Source: Vitis vinifera (Eukaryota; Streptophyta; Magnoliopsida; Vitales; Vitaceae). From it: a stretch of DNA of 64,000 nucleotides. Each line of letters starts with the position of its first letter. Positions within the stretch are counted from its first letter, which is position 1. The stretch covers positions 22,605,501 through 22,669,500 of the forward strand of contig NC_081812.1 in assembly GCF_030704535.1 (NCBI RefSeq), read 5' to 3'. Made by a program: the position numbers and the translations under genes. The notes below the pieces were generated by a model that worked only from the letters and a program-made list of their open reading frames with translations, did not search any database and was not told the DNA's origin. Below are positions 19,501 through 31,521 of this stretch, piece after piece.

Positions 19501-22480
19501 GTGCCCCATGATTTATTAACAGGGCACACTCAGAACTAAAAGGACAATTCTGCCCTTGTTATACAATTACCTTGTTGTATGATCTAGAGGACTATTTTGG
19601 TTTTCCAATCTTTTTGGGTGGCACCCTGTTTCATATGCCCTAATTTCTGACCATAAAGAAACCAAATTTATGATTTCCACACTTTATTGGGAAGAGGAAC
19701 TGCCCCTTAGATACGCTCAACTTAAATCAAAGATTGATTGAATGACTGCACCCATTAAAAGCCATCTGAAACTACCCCAACAGACCACTGACAGAGAGGA
19801 ATGACATGAAGTAGACTGGCAACGATCCTTAATTGACAAGCATGGGCAGAGTTGTGACAGAAAGAGTTAAAAAAGTGAGGATGAAAAATCTTTTCTTCTA
19901 ACAGTATTTTCATATTTTTTTTCTCCTCTTAGTGAATGGGAAACTGCGGGATGCAGTAAAATAATTAGTAAAACTATGTTTTTCCCCCATGTAGTATGTT
20001 ATTGACCATTTCATTTGTATTGTTATGTTAATTTCTTACACATTACGCATGTATATACACGTTACTTTTTGTTTTGGTGGTGAGAAACTGTAGATGTGGT
20101 CAGCCTTTTCGTCACAAGAAATATAACCTGCTTCGGTGGGTTTTCAATTCCCATGTAGGCTATGAAACCCATGCTTAAGTTGAAACTTTTAACATTGAAA
20201 TTTCATATTCTTCTAGGAAGGGAGACATGTGAATTTGATGTATAAAAAATAATTCGTCTAACTGCCAGTGGTCTGTGATGTTGCATCTGCCCATGTGTTT
20301 TTTGGTCGCTTCCCATCTGCTTCCAAATCCATTTCCTCAAGGAAAAAAAAGAAGAAGAAAGATTTGTCCCCTGCATTATCTCATCTTCCAAAAGTGGAAG
20401 TGATCGAGAAGGGCATCCTTAATTTTCCCACCGAAAAAGGAAAAAGAGATTATTATTTTGAGTTTGGATCTCTTGTTAGCACATGCATGGCTGTCAATGA
20501 TCTCTATGATTGTAATGGATGCTGAAAATGAGATTGGGGGATTCAATATTTCTGCTACCTGTTTTTGCTTAGATTCTTATGTATTATTTTGTGTCTATTC
20601 TTCCAGGTTTTGGTACAAGATATTACAGCTTTAATTGGGTCCTGTTATTTGATGCAAATCTATACGCTTGAGAGAAAACATATGGTGTTTCATCCAGCAA
20701 CCTTACAAGAGAAAGCCAATTGATTCTTGAGATTGTCAGAGTTCTTCCACCCGGTAACAACATGCTTGAAGAAATTGCTATTCTTTATGCAAATATTTCA
20801 TAGCGTGTGGAGAAAATCATTTGATAGAGTCTGATGTGATGTGGTGTATGTGTATTGAAATGAACTCTTTTGATCAGGTTCCTATGGAGTTGGTTTCTAT
20901 GTCTCTCTCGGGTGGGTAATATTTTGGAGTAAAATCAATTTGGTGGAATCCTAAACCAAAGAATCCCTTTCAATCCATGTAAATCATATGATAACACAAC
21001 TCTGGATTAGTCTTTTATCAACTGATTTATCAAAAATTTTGCGTAACATTGTTTCATAAATAACAGATATGGTGATTTCCTTTTGTCGGTGTTTTTCCCC
21101 TCTAAACCTGACGGGTAGAATAGTTATAGAATTAGATATGTAGGATTTGATTAGTCTGTTAGTTACACTAGTTTCCTTTTTTTTTTTTTATGTTGGGGGT
21201 GGGTGGGTGGGTGGATTGGGGTTGTTATGTTTAGTGAAAAGATGGAATGGATTAACTTTTGTTATTCTGTACTAGATGTCCAAAAGGTGGACCAAAATGG
21301 ACATCTCTAGTAGGCATAATAGGTAAGCAACGTGAAGACTGGGGGAGCAACAAAGTGAATGGCTCATGGCTGACCTTTTTTTTTTTTTTTTTTTCCTTGG
21401 GAGGGTCAAAATATCTGTTCATTATGGGATCGGAGTAGGGTGGTGTTTAGGTATATGGTTGGAGATTTAAGTTGAGATGTGAAGGAAGGTCAAGCCCACT
21501 TTCTTCCTTGTCCACAGATGAATCTACCTACACTAAACCAAAGCCTAGTTGGGTCTATGACTCTTATGATCCTATGTATCAGTAGAGAGAGCATATATAG
21601 GCAAGTGGATATGCCCACTTTTTTTTCCATCTGTAAGTGTGTGTATCATTTAGACATGAGCAGGTGATGTAGGGTCTCCCTTGTGACAGTTTGGGCCTAT
21701 ACCCTTTATTCTATTTGTCTGCTCATTCCATGGGGGGTCCTTATCCCTCATTTCAAGTGGACGATTATGCATCCAAAAATAAATACAAATTCAAAATATT
21801 CATGCATTTTGGTACCCCACAAAGCTTTCATAATGAAGGAAACCATCTTTAGATGTTCTCTCCTTCATTGAGACAATACCTTGAGATGTTGTTTCCTGTT
21901 GGAAATAGAAATGTGTTTGGTAACGCTCGTTTTATGAATTAATATGATAATAGGAATATATTAAGTATATTTAATAAATACTACTTAAAAATGAATTAAA
22001 ACACCATAATAAATAATAAAAATGAGAAATCTATATATATATATATATCATTAATTACTCTATTTTTATTATTAGAAATATATACAAACTAAAATCCACT
22101 CTTCTCAGTGTTTTGGTTTTACTCTTTTAAATGGCATCGTGATTTACTTTTATTCTCATTCTTATTTTCATATCATGGTTTAGAAAAAAAATAAAGGAAA
22201 TTTTTTAAATAGATTTAAAACTAATAAATTATTTTTATTAATTTCAAACTCATTTATCTTATTTTATCCATTCTATGTAAAAATAAATAAAATTAAAATG
22301 TACACTTTTTTAATTAATTTGAATTATATTTATTTTTTTATTCCTATTTTTATAATAAAATAAAACATGAAAAAGTTCATTTTTTTATCAATTTATTTTT
22401 TTTCTTTTCTTTCATAGTTCCTTGAACCAAACAAATGATTAAAGTAACAACTCAAAGAAATAATTTTTTAAATTCAAAAT
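16571..22480. other. Long gene-free stretch
   Basis: I checked for exons and found none. Open frames such as 16516-16818 and 20268-20525 have no coding bias, no conserved motif and no supporting splice chain. CAG sites before 17,401 and 20,607 are isolated. Poly-T runs are at about 17,080, 21,180 and 21,379. A direct repeat with a spacing of about 70 bases is present at 18,835 and 18,905 (TTTTGATGYGTGYYCAAART). A non-coding transcript spanning 15.3-21 kb is possible but unproven. Confidence 0.45.
18900..19110 (-). promoter_or_regulatory. LTR-like promoter module: CAGTCCCACATTGG plus TATATATA
   Basis: On the minus strand CAGTCCCACATTGG (19100-19087) is followed 13 bases later by TATATATA (19073-19066). 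A GA/GT-rich tract lies further downstream (about 18,942-18,966). The box resembles the RTCCCACATCG element of plant snRNA promoters, but the spacing is too short and no snRNA follows. A related arrangement is at 25.8 kb beside a copia fragment, so a solo LTR or TRIM remnant is more likely. Confidence 0.35.
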
Positions 22481-24640
22481 AATTTTGGGCTGTTCTTGAT
22501 CAAAGCTCTCTGCACCAGCATCAGGTATTTATTTCTGTTGCCTTGAAAATTGTTTTCTTATTTTTAAATTTGGGTAAAGATCTTCCTTCCTTTGGGGCTT
22601 TATCTTTTTCCTACTTTAGATTATATACGTATTGGTAACACAAATGGTGGGGGGATAGGATCCTTCTAGGAAGCTGGTGAAAGTGCTCTTTTTGAAAGAA
22701 AAAGTGGAGTCTTTTATTTTACCTTGATTTGTTTTTGACAAAGATATGATGATGATCTTTCAGGCCCATCATCGTCAAAAAAGAAGGGGCCCACAGCCCA
22801 TATTTTATAGCAGATGGCCAACCAGAGCGTTGAATGGAGGATTGTTATTGGTCAGTCAAATTTTTATCTGGACCAGTGTTGCCATCACTGCCTTTTTTTT
22901 TTCTTTTTTTTTTTTTAACTAACAAAAAAAATTAACCAAAACCGCCACTGTGTCTTGTTAAAAACCATGATGACGTGGTTTCGATCTCATTCATGTCCCA
23001 TGTTAAATCATCATTTGTTAATCTCATAGCCTGATCGGCCGGATGTACGTGGGGGCTTCAATTGTTTTTTTCCCCCCCTTAACCTCATTTGGTACGAACG
23101 CCTGATTTTACCGGCGGTTCGGTACAACCAGAACTAGCTGCTGTTAAATACTTTTGGCTCCGCACCAGCAGCGGCTGGTTTTGGGTCGCCGTGGTTTTCG
23201 TTTCCCCACTTGTAATTTTTTCTTTTTCCTTTTTTTGTCCTCTCTGTTCGATGAGCTTCGCTGTCCAGGTTTCTAACAATGATTCTCCCTTGGCATGACC
23301 TCTTTCTTTTTCATTTTTATTATCAATTTTATAATTTTTTAAAAATAATATTGATATTATAATATTTTTATTTTCTTATTAATTATAGTTCTTTCAACAA
23401 AAATCAATTATACACATATAAAAACTCTTATTAATTTAACCTTTTCAGAATTTAGTACAAAAAATGACCTTAATAAGAACAAATTCAAAAGCTCTTTCAA
23501 CAAAATTATGTAAATTAAATAGGTATAAAAGATCCTTTGAGTTCAAAAAAAAAAAACTTTGACGTCTTAGATCACGATGAAGGTGTACAAGAAAATATTA
23601 AAATCCTCTTTAAGTTTTTTATTTTTTTATTTTTTTATTCTTTTTAAATAAAAATAAATAGAGTAGATTTTTGGTACAAAATATTTATTTCTTTTCAAAT
23701 ATATTAATTCTAGTTCTTGGAATTCCAAATCACCATTTTTATTGCAAAATTTAATGGGCTTATAATGTTTTACTACTATTTGGTTTTGTAAGTAAAAAAT
23801 TTTACCCTTTAATCTCAAACATGGAAGGGTAAAAATCCTCCCTTTCCAGTTTCCCCTTTCCCCTTTCCCTTTCTAAAAAAAAGAAATGTTAGCATTTCAA
23901 GAAAGAAAAAAGAAATGATTATATTGAGAAAAATAAAACTAAAGCAAAGGGAGAAGAGAGAAGAAGGAAAGGATTTGGGAGTTGGTTTTCTAAGCAGAAG
24001 TCTAGATGAACATTTTGATTATTTTTAAATATTCTTTCATGTCTTATCTATTAGCTCATTGGTCTCAGTAATGCCCAAAGCTTGGAGTGATTCATACTTG
24101 TGTGGAAAATCCATTTAATAATATTTATAAACTCCATGTTCTAAAAGGCTTTCACATGTATTCATTTACACTATTCTTACACTTCAACCCTTAAAACCAT
24201 TTTTTTTTGGGTTACTTTTAATAAACAACTTTTAAAAATAGTTTTTGGAATTACTTTTTTAAAACAATTTTTTTTTCTTATTTTTAATAATAAAGTTTTA
24301 TTTAAAAATCAAATATGAAAAATAAATATTTTATTTAATCTCCACAAAGGTTTTGTGCACTTAAATATAATACAAAAGCTTTTGAAGTACTATCCTTATT
24401 TTGAATTGTTTCTCATAATATTCTAAAAAATATTTAAAAATATATCAAATTTATTTTAAAAAATAACAAAAAATTCAAAATAAATTATATTAAATACAAG
24501 TTTAATAAAAAAAATATCAAATATGTTTTTTAAATAAAAAAATTCTTTTCTAATTTTTAAATAGAGACTCGGCTCTTAATTTTTATTTGAAACATTAAAT
24601 TATATAAATCATTGTCATTTTTCGTACCGGTTGTTAAGTC
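22480..24640. other. AT-rich spacer, no gene recognised
   Basis: Poly-T/poly-A runs and low-complexity sequence. The open frame at 23089-23298 lies in a slightly GC-richer patch but shows no domain. The core of the MITE family seen in CtpA intron 4 recurs at about 24,350-24,430 (GCACTTAAATATAATACAAA). Confidence 0.5.
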
Positions 24641-25779
24641 AAAGCTAGAATACCTACATCCTCATTTCGCCTAATAATGCTATGTTTAAGATTTTAATCT
24701 TGGGTTTAGAATGTTAAAAAGGTAATAAGAAATATGTGCATGTAATGACTTAGAGAATTATGTCAGTAAAGTCTGACCATTTGTTAACCTACTACCCTCG
24801 TTAACAAGGAATGGCTTACAAGGGTAAAAAGAAGACTTAAACATCATGATGTTAGGAAAGTTAAATCTATTGGAAAAATTAAAGTTAAATTTGCTAGAAA
24901 AATTAGGTCTTAAGGAATAGGAGTAACAAAACTTGACCAAGTCCAAAATAAGAGAAATAGGAATATAAAATTTGAATGAGGGCAATTATAGGATTAAGTT
25001 GAAGTGTAACAATTACTATCCTTAAAGTACATTCGCCCTAAGGTAACTAGTGACCCACCTCCAAAATTCAATAACCAAAAACCCTCACTTTCGATGCATA
25101 CCTTGAGCAAGGAATAGTACAACTCAAAAAGAAATTCCTTGTGATGAATACGATGCAATAGCAATGCTACAATGAGAAAAATGAGAATGAGTTGTTGTAG
25201 AAGCGGTGATTATCTTGAGAGGATTGGTCATAGTGGCAGAATGAGAAAGAGAGACAAATGGAGGTTGGTAACAATCGAGAATAGGTTGCAAACAATGACA
25301 ACTAGCTATTGGCTACTCGTGGAAGGAGTAAAGAAAGAACATAAGAAAGAGATAGAGTCAGAGAGAGCTAGTCTTCTAAGGCATTGAAGAGTTCTAAATT
25401 TATATGCAAAGAACTTATAAAATGACCATAGGAGTAAAGGGCTAAATGGCTACAAGTCTTAAAGTCTAAAAGGCTAAATGAATTAAATTGGGATAATTAA
25501 ACCAAATTAATTCCTTTGACCAAATTTTAAAAAATTTAAGAAAAATCATAATGAAGGGAAAGAAATTAATTTCAAATTTAAAATTTAAAATAAAAATATT
25601 GGTTTTCAGATTGCAAAAAGCCACTGGACTTGTGAGTGGCAAAAGGGAGGGGGAGAAAGGGTTCCTTTGCGTAGGATGTGTATGTAAACACCTTGCACAA
25701 TAAGGGTTTCTAGCTTGAGCCACCCAAATTCTCTTTCAAATGGGGTGTGAGGTTCTCTTTTGCCTCTCCACAAGCTCAT

Positions 25780-25960
25780 GACGCTAAGGAAATGAATTAG
25801 TATAAATACCCACTAAAAGTGTCCACCCATTTCCAATGTGGGATTGACATTTTCTTTTCTTTTTCACTTTAAACACTCTCTCTCACACACACTCTACCAA
25901 CAATCCCACATAGAGTGTATGTGTGAAGAAAAAAATGTCTGAAGGAAAAAACTAGAATTT
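25780..25960 (-). mobile_element. Probable copia LTR fragment with promoter
   Basis: On the minus strand the segment starts near TGTGGGATTGTTGG (about 25,914), passes a GT/GA tract, then AATCCCACATTGG (25845-25833) and TATTTATA (25808-25801). It lies immediately 3' of the copia coding fragment, where the 3' LTR is expected. LTR ends and a target duplication were not established; the LTR may extend to about 24.6-25.4 kb. Confidence 0.4.
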
Positions 25961-26116
25961 AATGCATTAGAATTAGTGTCAATAAGCTATGAACCAGTCT
26001 TAGTATAAATAAGTATTAAATTATAGAGACTTGATGAAAAAAAAAAATTCTATGAACCAATATTTCTTTATGTAATTCAGGGAGCCTATCATCCACATTG
26101 GTTTTACTATGAGATG

Positions 26117-26387
26117 TATAAAACGAGTTGGTGCAAATAGGTCATACAACCTGGATATTCTTAAGAGCTCTAGATAACTTGCTTAAGTTCTCATAGGAAG
26201 TGGCCCCACCTCTACTTACACCATAGGGATGGTATCATTAGAAGTAAATATAAAACGAGTTGGTGCAAATAGGTCATACAACCTAGATATTCTTAAGAGC
26301 TCTAGATAACTTGTTTAAGTTCTCAAAGGCAGTGACCCCACCTCTACTTACACCATAGGGATGGTATCATTAAGAGTAAATATACTC
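26117..26387. repeat. Two-copy direct repeat, 132-bp period
   Basis: AAACGAGTTGGTGCAAATAG starts at 26121 and again at 26253. The two copies continue nearly identically through CTTACACCATAGGGATGGTA and diverge at only a few bases. The repeat lies just beyond the RNase H end of the copia fragment, so it is an internal duplication within the element's 3' part. Confidence 0.8.
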
Positions 26388-26399
26388 ATCCTTAGTCAT

Positions 26400-27600
26400 T
26401 GCAAAAATTATTTTATTTACACCATATGGATGAACTCTCATATATAACTGATAGACCATCTTCCAATCAACAAGTGATTTGTTATTAACCATATGAACCT
26501 ACTTCATGGGGTCTCCATTTTAATAGGTTGGGTTTCCATCACTCTTGACTTCTGTATTAGGCATAAGTCTCACCCCCTTCAAAGTTTCTTCCATTAATTC
26601 TGATTTAGTGGTTTGGTAAGAGGATTAGCCAAATTCAACTCTAACCTTACAAATTCGATCTAGAGATATAATCCTTATCTCAAGCAATTGTGGCACAATA
26701 TTGTGTCTTAGGCATATGTGTATATTTTTCCCATTAAATATCTTACTCTTATCCTTAGCTATTGCAGCTTGGCTATCATAATGCATAGACACAAAAAGTG
26801 TTGGTCTTGTCCATAAAGGGATATCTACTAAGAGGTTTTTAAGACACTTAGCCTCAAAATTTGCCTTCTCTGAGGCAATAAACTCAGCCTCCATAGTAGA
26901 TTGAGTGATGTATATTTGTTTGACAGATTTCCAAGAAATTGCACCTTTTCCGAAGGCAAAAACATACCCACTAGTAGATCTCCACCAGAATCAAAGATCC
27001 AATTAGCATCACTAAATCCTTTAAGGACACTTGGAAATCCATTATAGCATAAACCATGGTCAATGGTGCCTCTCAAATACTTAAGTATTCTAGGAATAGT
27101 AGCCCAATGGTCTTGATTAAGACTTTGGGTGTACCGACTTAATCTGCCTACCGCATAGGCAATGTCAAGTTTGGTATAGTTCGTTAAGTACATTAGGCTC
27201 CTAATAATTTGAGCATACTTAGTTTGGGCAACGTTATATATTGTGTTTTTCTTTAGTTGTGAGTTAAGATCATAAGAAGTTGAAATCGGTTTACAGTCAA
27301 AGTATTCAAACTTCCTTAAAGATATTTTCAACATAGTGTTCTTGAAATAGTTTAAACCCATTAGGTGTTCTAGTTACCTTAATTCCTTGAATCACCTTTG
27401 TCTTTCCTAGAACCTTTATGTCAAACTTAAATCCTAGGAATTTCTTGGTCTCACAAACAACCTCTAAGTTAGTTCCAAAGATCAACATGTCATCAACATG
27501 GAGGTAGATGACAACATATTCATTATGCTCATATTTGCTGAAAATACATTTATCAACATCATTAATGGAAAATTCATTAGTTACTAATACATGACCAATT
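26400..27600 (-). mobile_element. Ty1/copia retrotransposon fragment (RT C-terminus and RNase H), broken
   Basis: Reading on the minus strand from 27,600: YVVIYLHVDDMLIFGT (reverse transcriptase, HVDD in place of YVDD), then [19 protein letters not shown], then [40 protein letters not shown] and SDANW, then RNase H-type [20 protein letters not shown] and [11 protein letters not shown]. This order matches the 3' half of copia pol. The pieces lie in different frames that overlap at 27,306-27,361 and 26,828-26,894, showing at least two frameshifts. Gag, protease and integrase are missing and the 5' end is lost. It is a dead fragment; 3' sequence with an LTR-like module follows at 25.8 kb. Confidence 0.85.
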
Positions 27601-30100
27601 TTAAAAATTGATTTTAATCAAAAGTTTGATATGTAATTTGGAAAATTTAGGTTTGAGACTAATCAAAATTTGTCTCATGCTATACACCTTAAAAATCATT
27701 ATTATCATCAGCCAATATAAAACCAGAATAAAAATTACATATTATAATGAAGCATATGATATCTTTGATATATATTTTTTCTACACAGTATAAATCTTGA
27801 TTTAACCATGGAATCAACATATACAAATATATGCAGGAAAAAGAAAGGATTTTTTTTCCTGTTGTGATAGATGCTGCCAAGTTGAAAATGCATGCATGGA
27901 ATCTCTGGAATACCTTGAAGTACTTGGGTTGTCCATGTGGGTTTGCTTCTGAGGAGTTATCTTGGATAATGGATGTGGGTGTCTTTGTCTTTGGCATTTC
28001 TGTTTGATCTTTAGTTGGGTCTTCTGCAAGTAGACCCTTCATTATTATATATCTCAAGTTGATTCTTTAAGAATTATATATAAAGAGAACCCTTTTGATT
28101 TGATAGGATGGACGTCAAACATGCATAACTTTCTCTCCTTAGTAGCAGAGAGAAAAGCCTAGATATGCTTTGTCTCTAGATCTCTCTCTCAGTATGTGTG
28201 TTGAGAATGAGAATGCTCTTTCTCTTTCTTCTCTCTCAAGTTTTCCTTCTATATTCCCCTAATGAAGATACCCAATACCTACAACTTGGAGAATCTCCGA
28301 GCATTAAAGTAGCACAACTTTAGCAGAAGGAAAATGGATCAAAGCAGCATATGGCACGGATAATGATCATGGGAAAAAGAGATCTCTAGGTATAGTCCAA
28401 AAGAAGTATTTTTGTTTCCTCTTGATTTATTAATTCATTCATTTATTTGTTTATTTTGTTTTTCTTTTCAAAGGTGATTATGAGTCAAGCTTATTTTTGC
28501 CTTTTCCCCTTTTCTTTTTCCCATTGGGGCCTCTCAAAACAAAGTTGTCTCATATTAATTAATTTCAAGAAAAATAGAAAATGAATCCCATATGTCTAGG
28601 GCAATGGCTCCCTCAAGTTCTCTCTTCTTTACAGCTGGTCCAAGTGGCCAAATACAGGTGGGCTCAAAAGATCATAGCCATAACCTCACAGAAAATCAAA
28701 GAGTATTTATGAATCTCTTGTACTCATTTAAACCTTCGATAGCCTTTAGTACCCATAGTGCTTTCATGTATTTAGATTTCTCTGATCGCTTTTGTAAACA
28801 AATTTCTACTTGAAGTAGAAAAATGATTTGGATCAATTGTAAGAGATATCTCTTTCTGTTGTTGATACTGAAACTATCCCTTGAGAGTGGTAACTAGCTA
28901 GTGATTCGAGCCAAAGGAGACAAAGCTGTCTCCTTTTTGTGTTGGAATATGAATACGAGGGGATGATAAAAATGTAATACATATTCTTCTTTGTAGGGAT
29001 TCTTGGTCTGCTTGACAAGGTCACGGTGACAGTGCATGCATGCTACTTTTAAACTAATATTAAATAACATTATTCATTGAATAACAGGAAAAAGAGAAGA
29101 AAAAAAAGGGGCCTTGGGATTTTAAGTAGGGAAGGCTGTGTTCAACTGCTAGGCAAAAAAAAAAAAAGGGAGGGGGTGGGTGGGTGAAAACAGTGAATTC
29201 TGTTAATCAGATGCATGTTATGAGAGATACCCTCTTATAATTCAGGCCAATCTCTGCATCTTTCTCTTTATTCAAAGAAATGTCAAAGATTCTGTGGACT
29301 GATCCTTGGTTTGGATAATATGTAGTTTTATTCTGTAAGAAGTTTCCATTTAAGGCACATATATCTTAATATCCATGTCTTGGAAAGTATTCATACGTAA
29401 GATGCTTAGGATTTAGTATTTAGTATGACCCTAGTGTTTATTATACTGTAGGGTGTATTGGTGGGTTTCAAGGAAGACTCTCATGGAGAGTATGCACATC
29501 TTCAATAAGTAAAAGGGTGATGGGAAAAAGAAGTGGAATGGTGGCCTTTTTATAATGGAAAGGGTCAATTTTTGGTAGAGACTGGTGGTCTCAGCAGAAG
29601 GGTAAGATATTGATTGTCAATAAATGCTCAGTTACTTGTTTCTTGGTTGTTACCGTTGGTTGATCTGGGGTGTGTTATTGCACAACAGTAAACAAAGGAA
29701 TTGGTAATATACACCACATGGCCATCAACTGACATCTTACACAACTATATCAGATGATCATTGTTGTCAAGACAAAAAACCCTAATAAAAATAAGAAAAA
29801 GAAATGGAAAGAAAGAAATTGTTTTGTTTTGTAACGCATGTTGCCGTAGTAGGAGTTGTCGTGTTGTTGCCCATCAATCACCATTATCATTTTTGTTGAA
29901 GATCACAAACAACGATTGTAGGGCTGCAAATACAAAGATGTTGAGGGAGATGAGTCAAAGGGTTACTGAGATGTCGTTTCAGTCTACAGTTTATCCATCA
30001 GAAGGTGTGTATGTACTGTAGGAGGCATCAGTATATGTTGCAAATCAGCCCAACCAACTCAGCTAAGGCTCAACACTGTTGCAGTTTCAGTCTGACCTTT
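27601..30100. other. Gene-poor spacer
   Basis: The open frame 27689-28057 (minus) and those at 28592-28813 and 29761-30021 show no domain or codon bias. 28,160-28,260 is CT-rich and could be leader sequence, but no coding exon follows that I can support. I scanned by eye for the common conserved plant microRNAs and saw none. Confidence 0.45.
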
Positions 30101-30106
30101 GCTCAA

Positions 30107-30300
30107 CTCTCTCTCTCTCTCTCTCTCTCTCAACAAAGCTGCCAACAGGATCCATTCCATTTCCATCCTCCCAAACCTTATACTAGTCTAGTATATAATT
30201 AGTACTATTATTATTGCTCCTACCCATCTTTTCTCTACCTTATAATATTATCTCTCTGATCTCTCTCTTTCTCTTTCTCTCTTTCTCTCTCTCTCTACTC
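30107..30300. repeat. CT microsatellites
   Basis: Uninterrupted CT at about 30107-30130 and an interrupted CT tract at about 30262-30296. An AG tract of the same type is at 31331-31351. Confidence 0.9.
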
Positions 30301-31500
30301 CCAAAAGCTAATCATTTGCTTTGAATTTTCCAAGCAATAGTGAATCTCAAATGGTATATGTTCCATCCATCAACAAACACATCTCTCCACTAACCAAAGC
30401 AAAAGGGCATCATATGCACCCCAAAAAGCTGATGCATTTGCAGGATGAAAAGCCCATCTCAACTACATTTGGAACAAAATATACTCACCTGTCTTGTTAT
30501 CCATTGAGCTCCCCCTCATGTACATCCTTTTATCACTACGTACCCATTCGTGACATTGCTGTTGTGGTCCGGTGAAGACTCATATGATGATATCAAGATC
30601 TTTAAAAGAAAAGAAAAGATGAATTATTAAAGCAAAAAGCCTGAAACAACCCACAGGAATTATCCATGCATTCATTTATCTTCTCATCATCCCTAAAAGT
30701 TACACCATGTCTCACTGCTTAATTCAGAGAAGCTTCTCCACCCATTAATTATCTTCCTAAATCCACCTCTCCCATAAATTATATATCTATAAAAATATGG
30801 TGTGATTACACCAGGAGTACATATTCTCTTGGATATTAATAAACCAGTGTCTTTCCACAATGTGAAATTAGCTAAGGCTAAGGAAATGTTTGGGAAAAAT
30901 AAAGTCAATATAATATATATATATATATATGCGAGGTTTTTGCAATGTTTCTCAGTGCTGGTGTAGAAATCCTGATTTTCTGATGCACTCTAGCCTTCCA
31001 CTAATACATATATATAGTTTCTCCTTATTGCATAGGTGCCTCTATAGGTTTTCCTATATAATTGCAAACCACTTTTCCTACAAGGTTTCCGCGCTTTATG
31101 CAGTTGTGTTTCCCATTTCTCGTTTCCTCATTGATGGCTATGGCTCAGCAAAATGATTATATTAACCAGAACTATGTTGTCAAAGGGTCGAAAGCCTAAG
31201 ATAATCAAAGAGATAGAAAAAGAAGCCGTGGACATGAGTTGAAAGGAAAAATGCATTTACAAGAACTTAATTAGTCTAACATGGATGTACTTTGGATCTA
31301 CCATGCTCATCAGGAAAAGGAAAAAAAAAAAGAGAGAGAGAGAGAGAGAGAAGAAAAAAAGAAACAAAGAGAAGTGGCTCTCTTAAGTAAATTTTTTGAT
31401 GCTTCCAACAGTATGATATATATTCTTGATCACTTAGAGAGCCATGGTGACTATATCAATACCAATATAGCTCATAAGATAAGACAATTCACCAGTCTTG
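30301..31500. other. Spacer downstream of the WIP gene, includes an AT microsatellite
   Basis: An AT microsatellite at about 30911-30930 and scattered short open frames without homology that I recognise. The right end probably contains the 3' UTR of the minus-strand WIP gene. Confidence 0.45.
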
Positions 31501-31521
31501 ATATCCAATTCTTCTTCAACA

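Noticed and set aside
20268..20525. 85-codon open frame with a lysine run
   Set aside because: Low-complexity lysines from a poly-A/AAG run; no homology signal and no linked exons.
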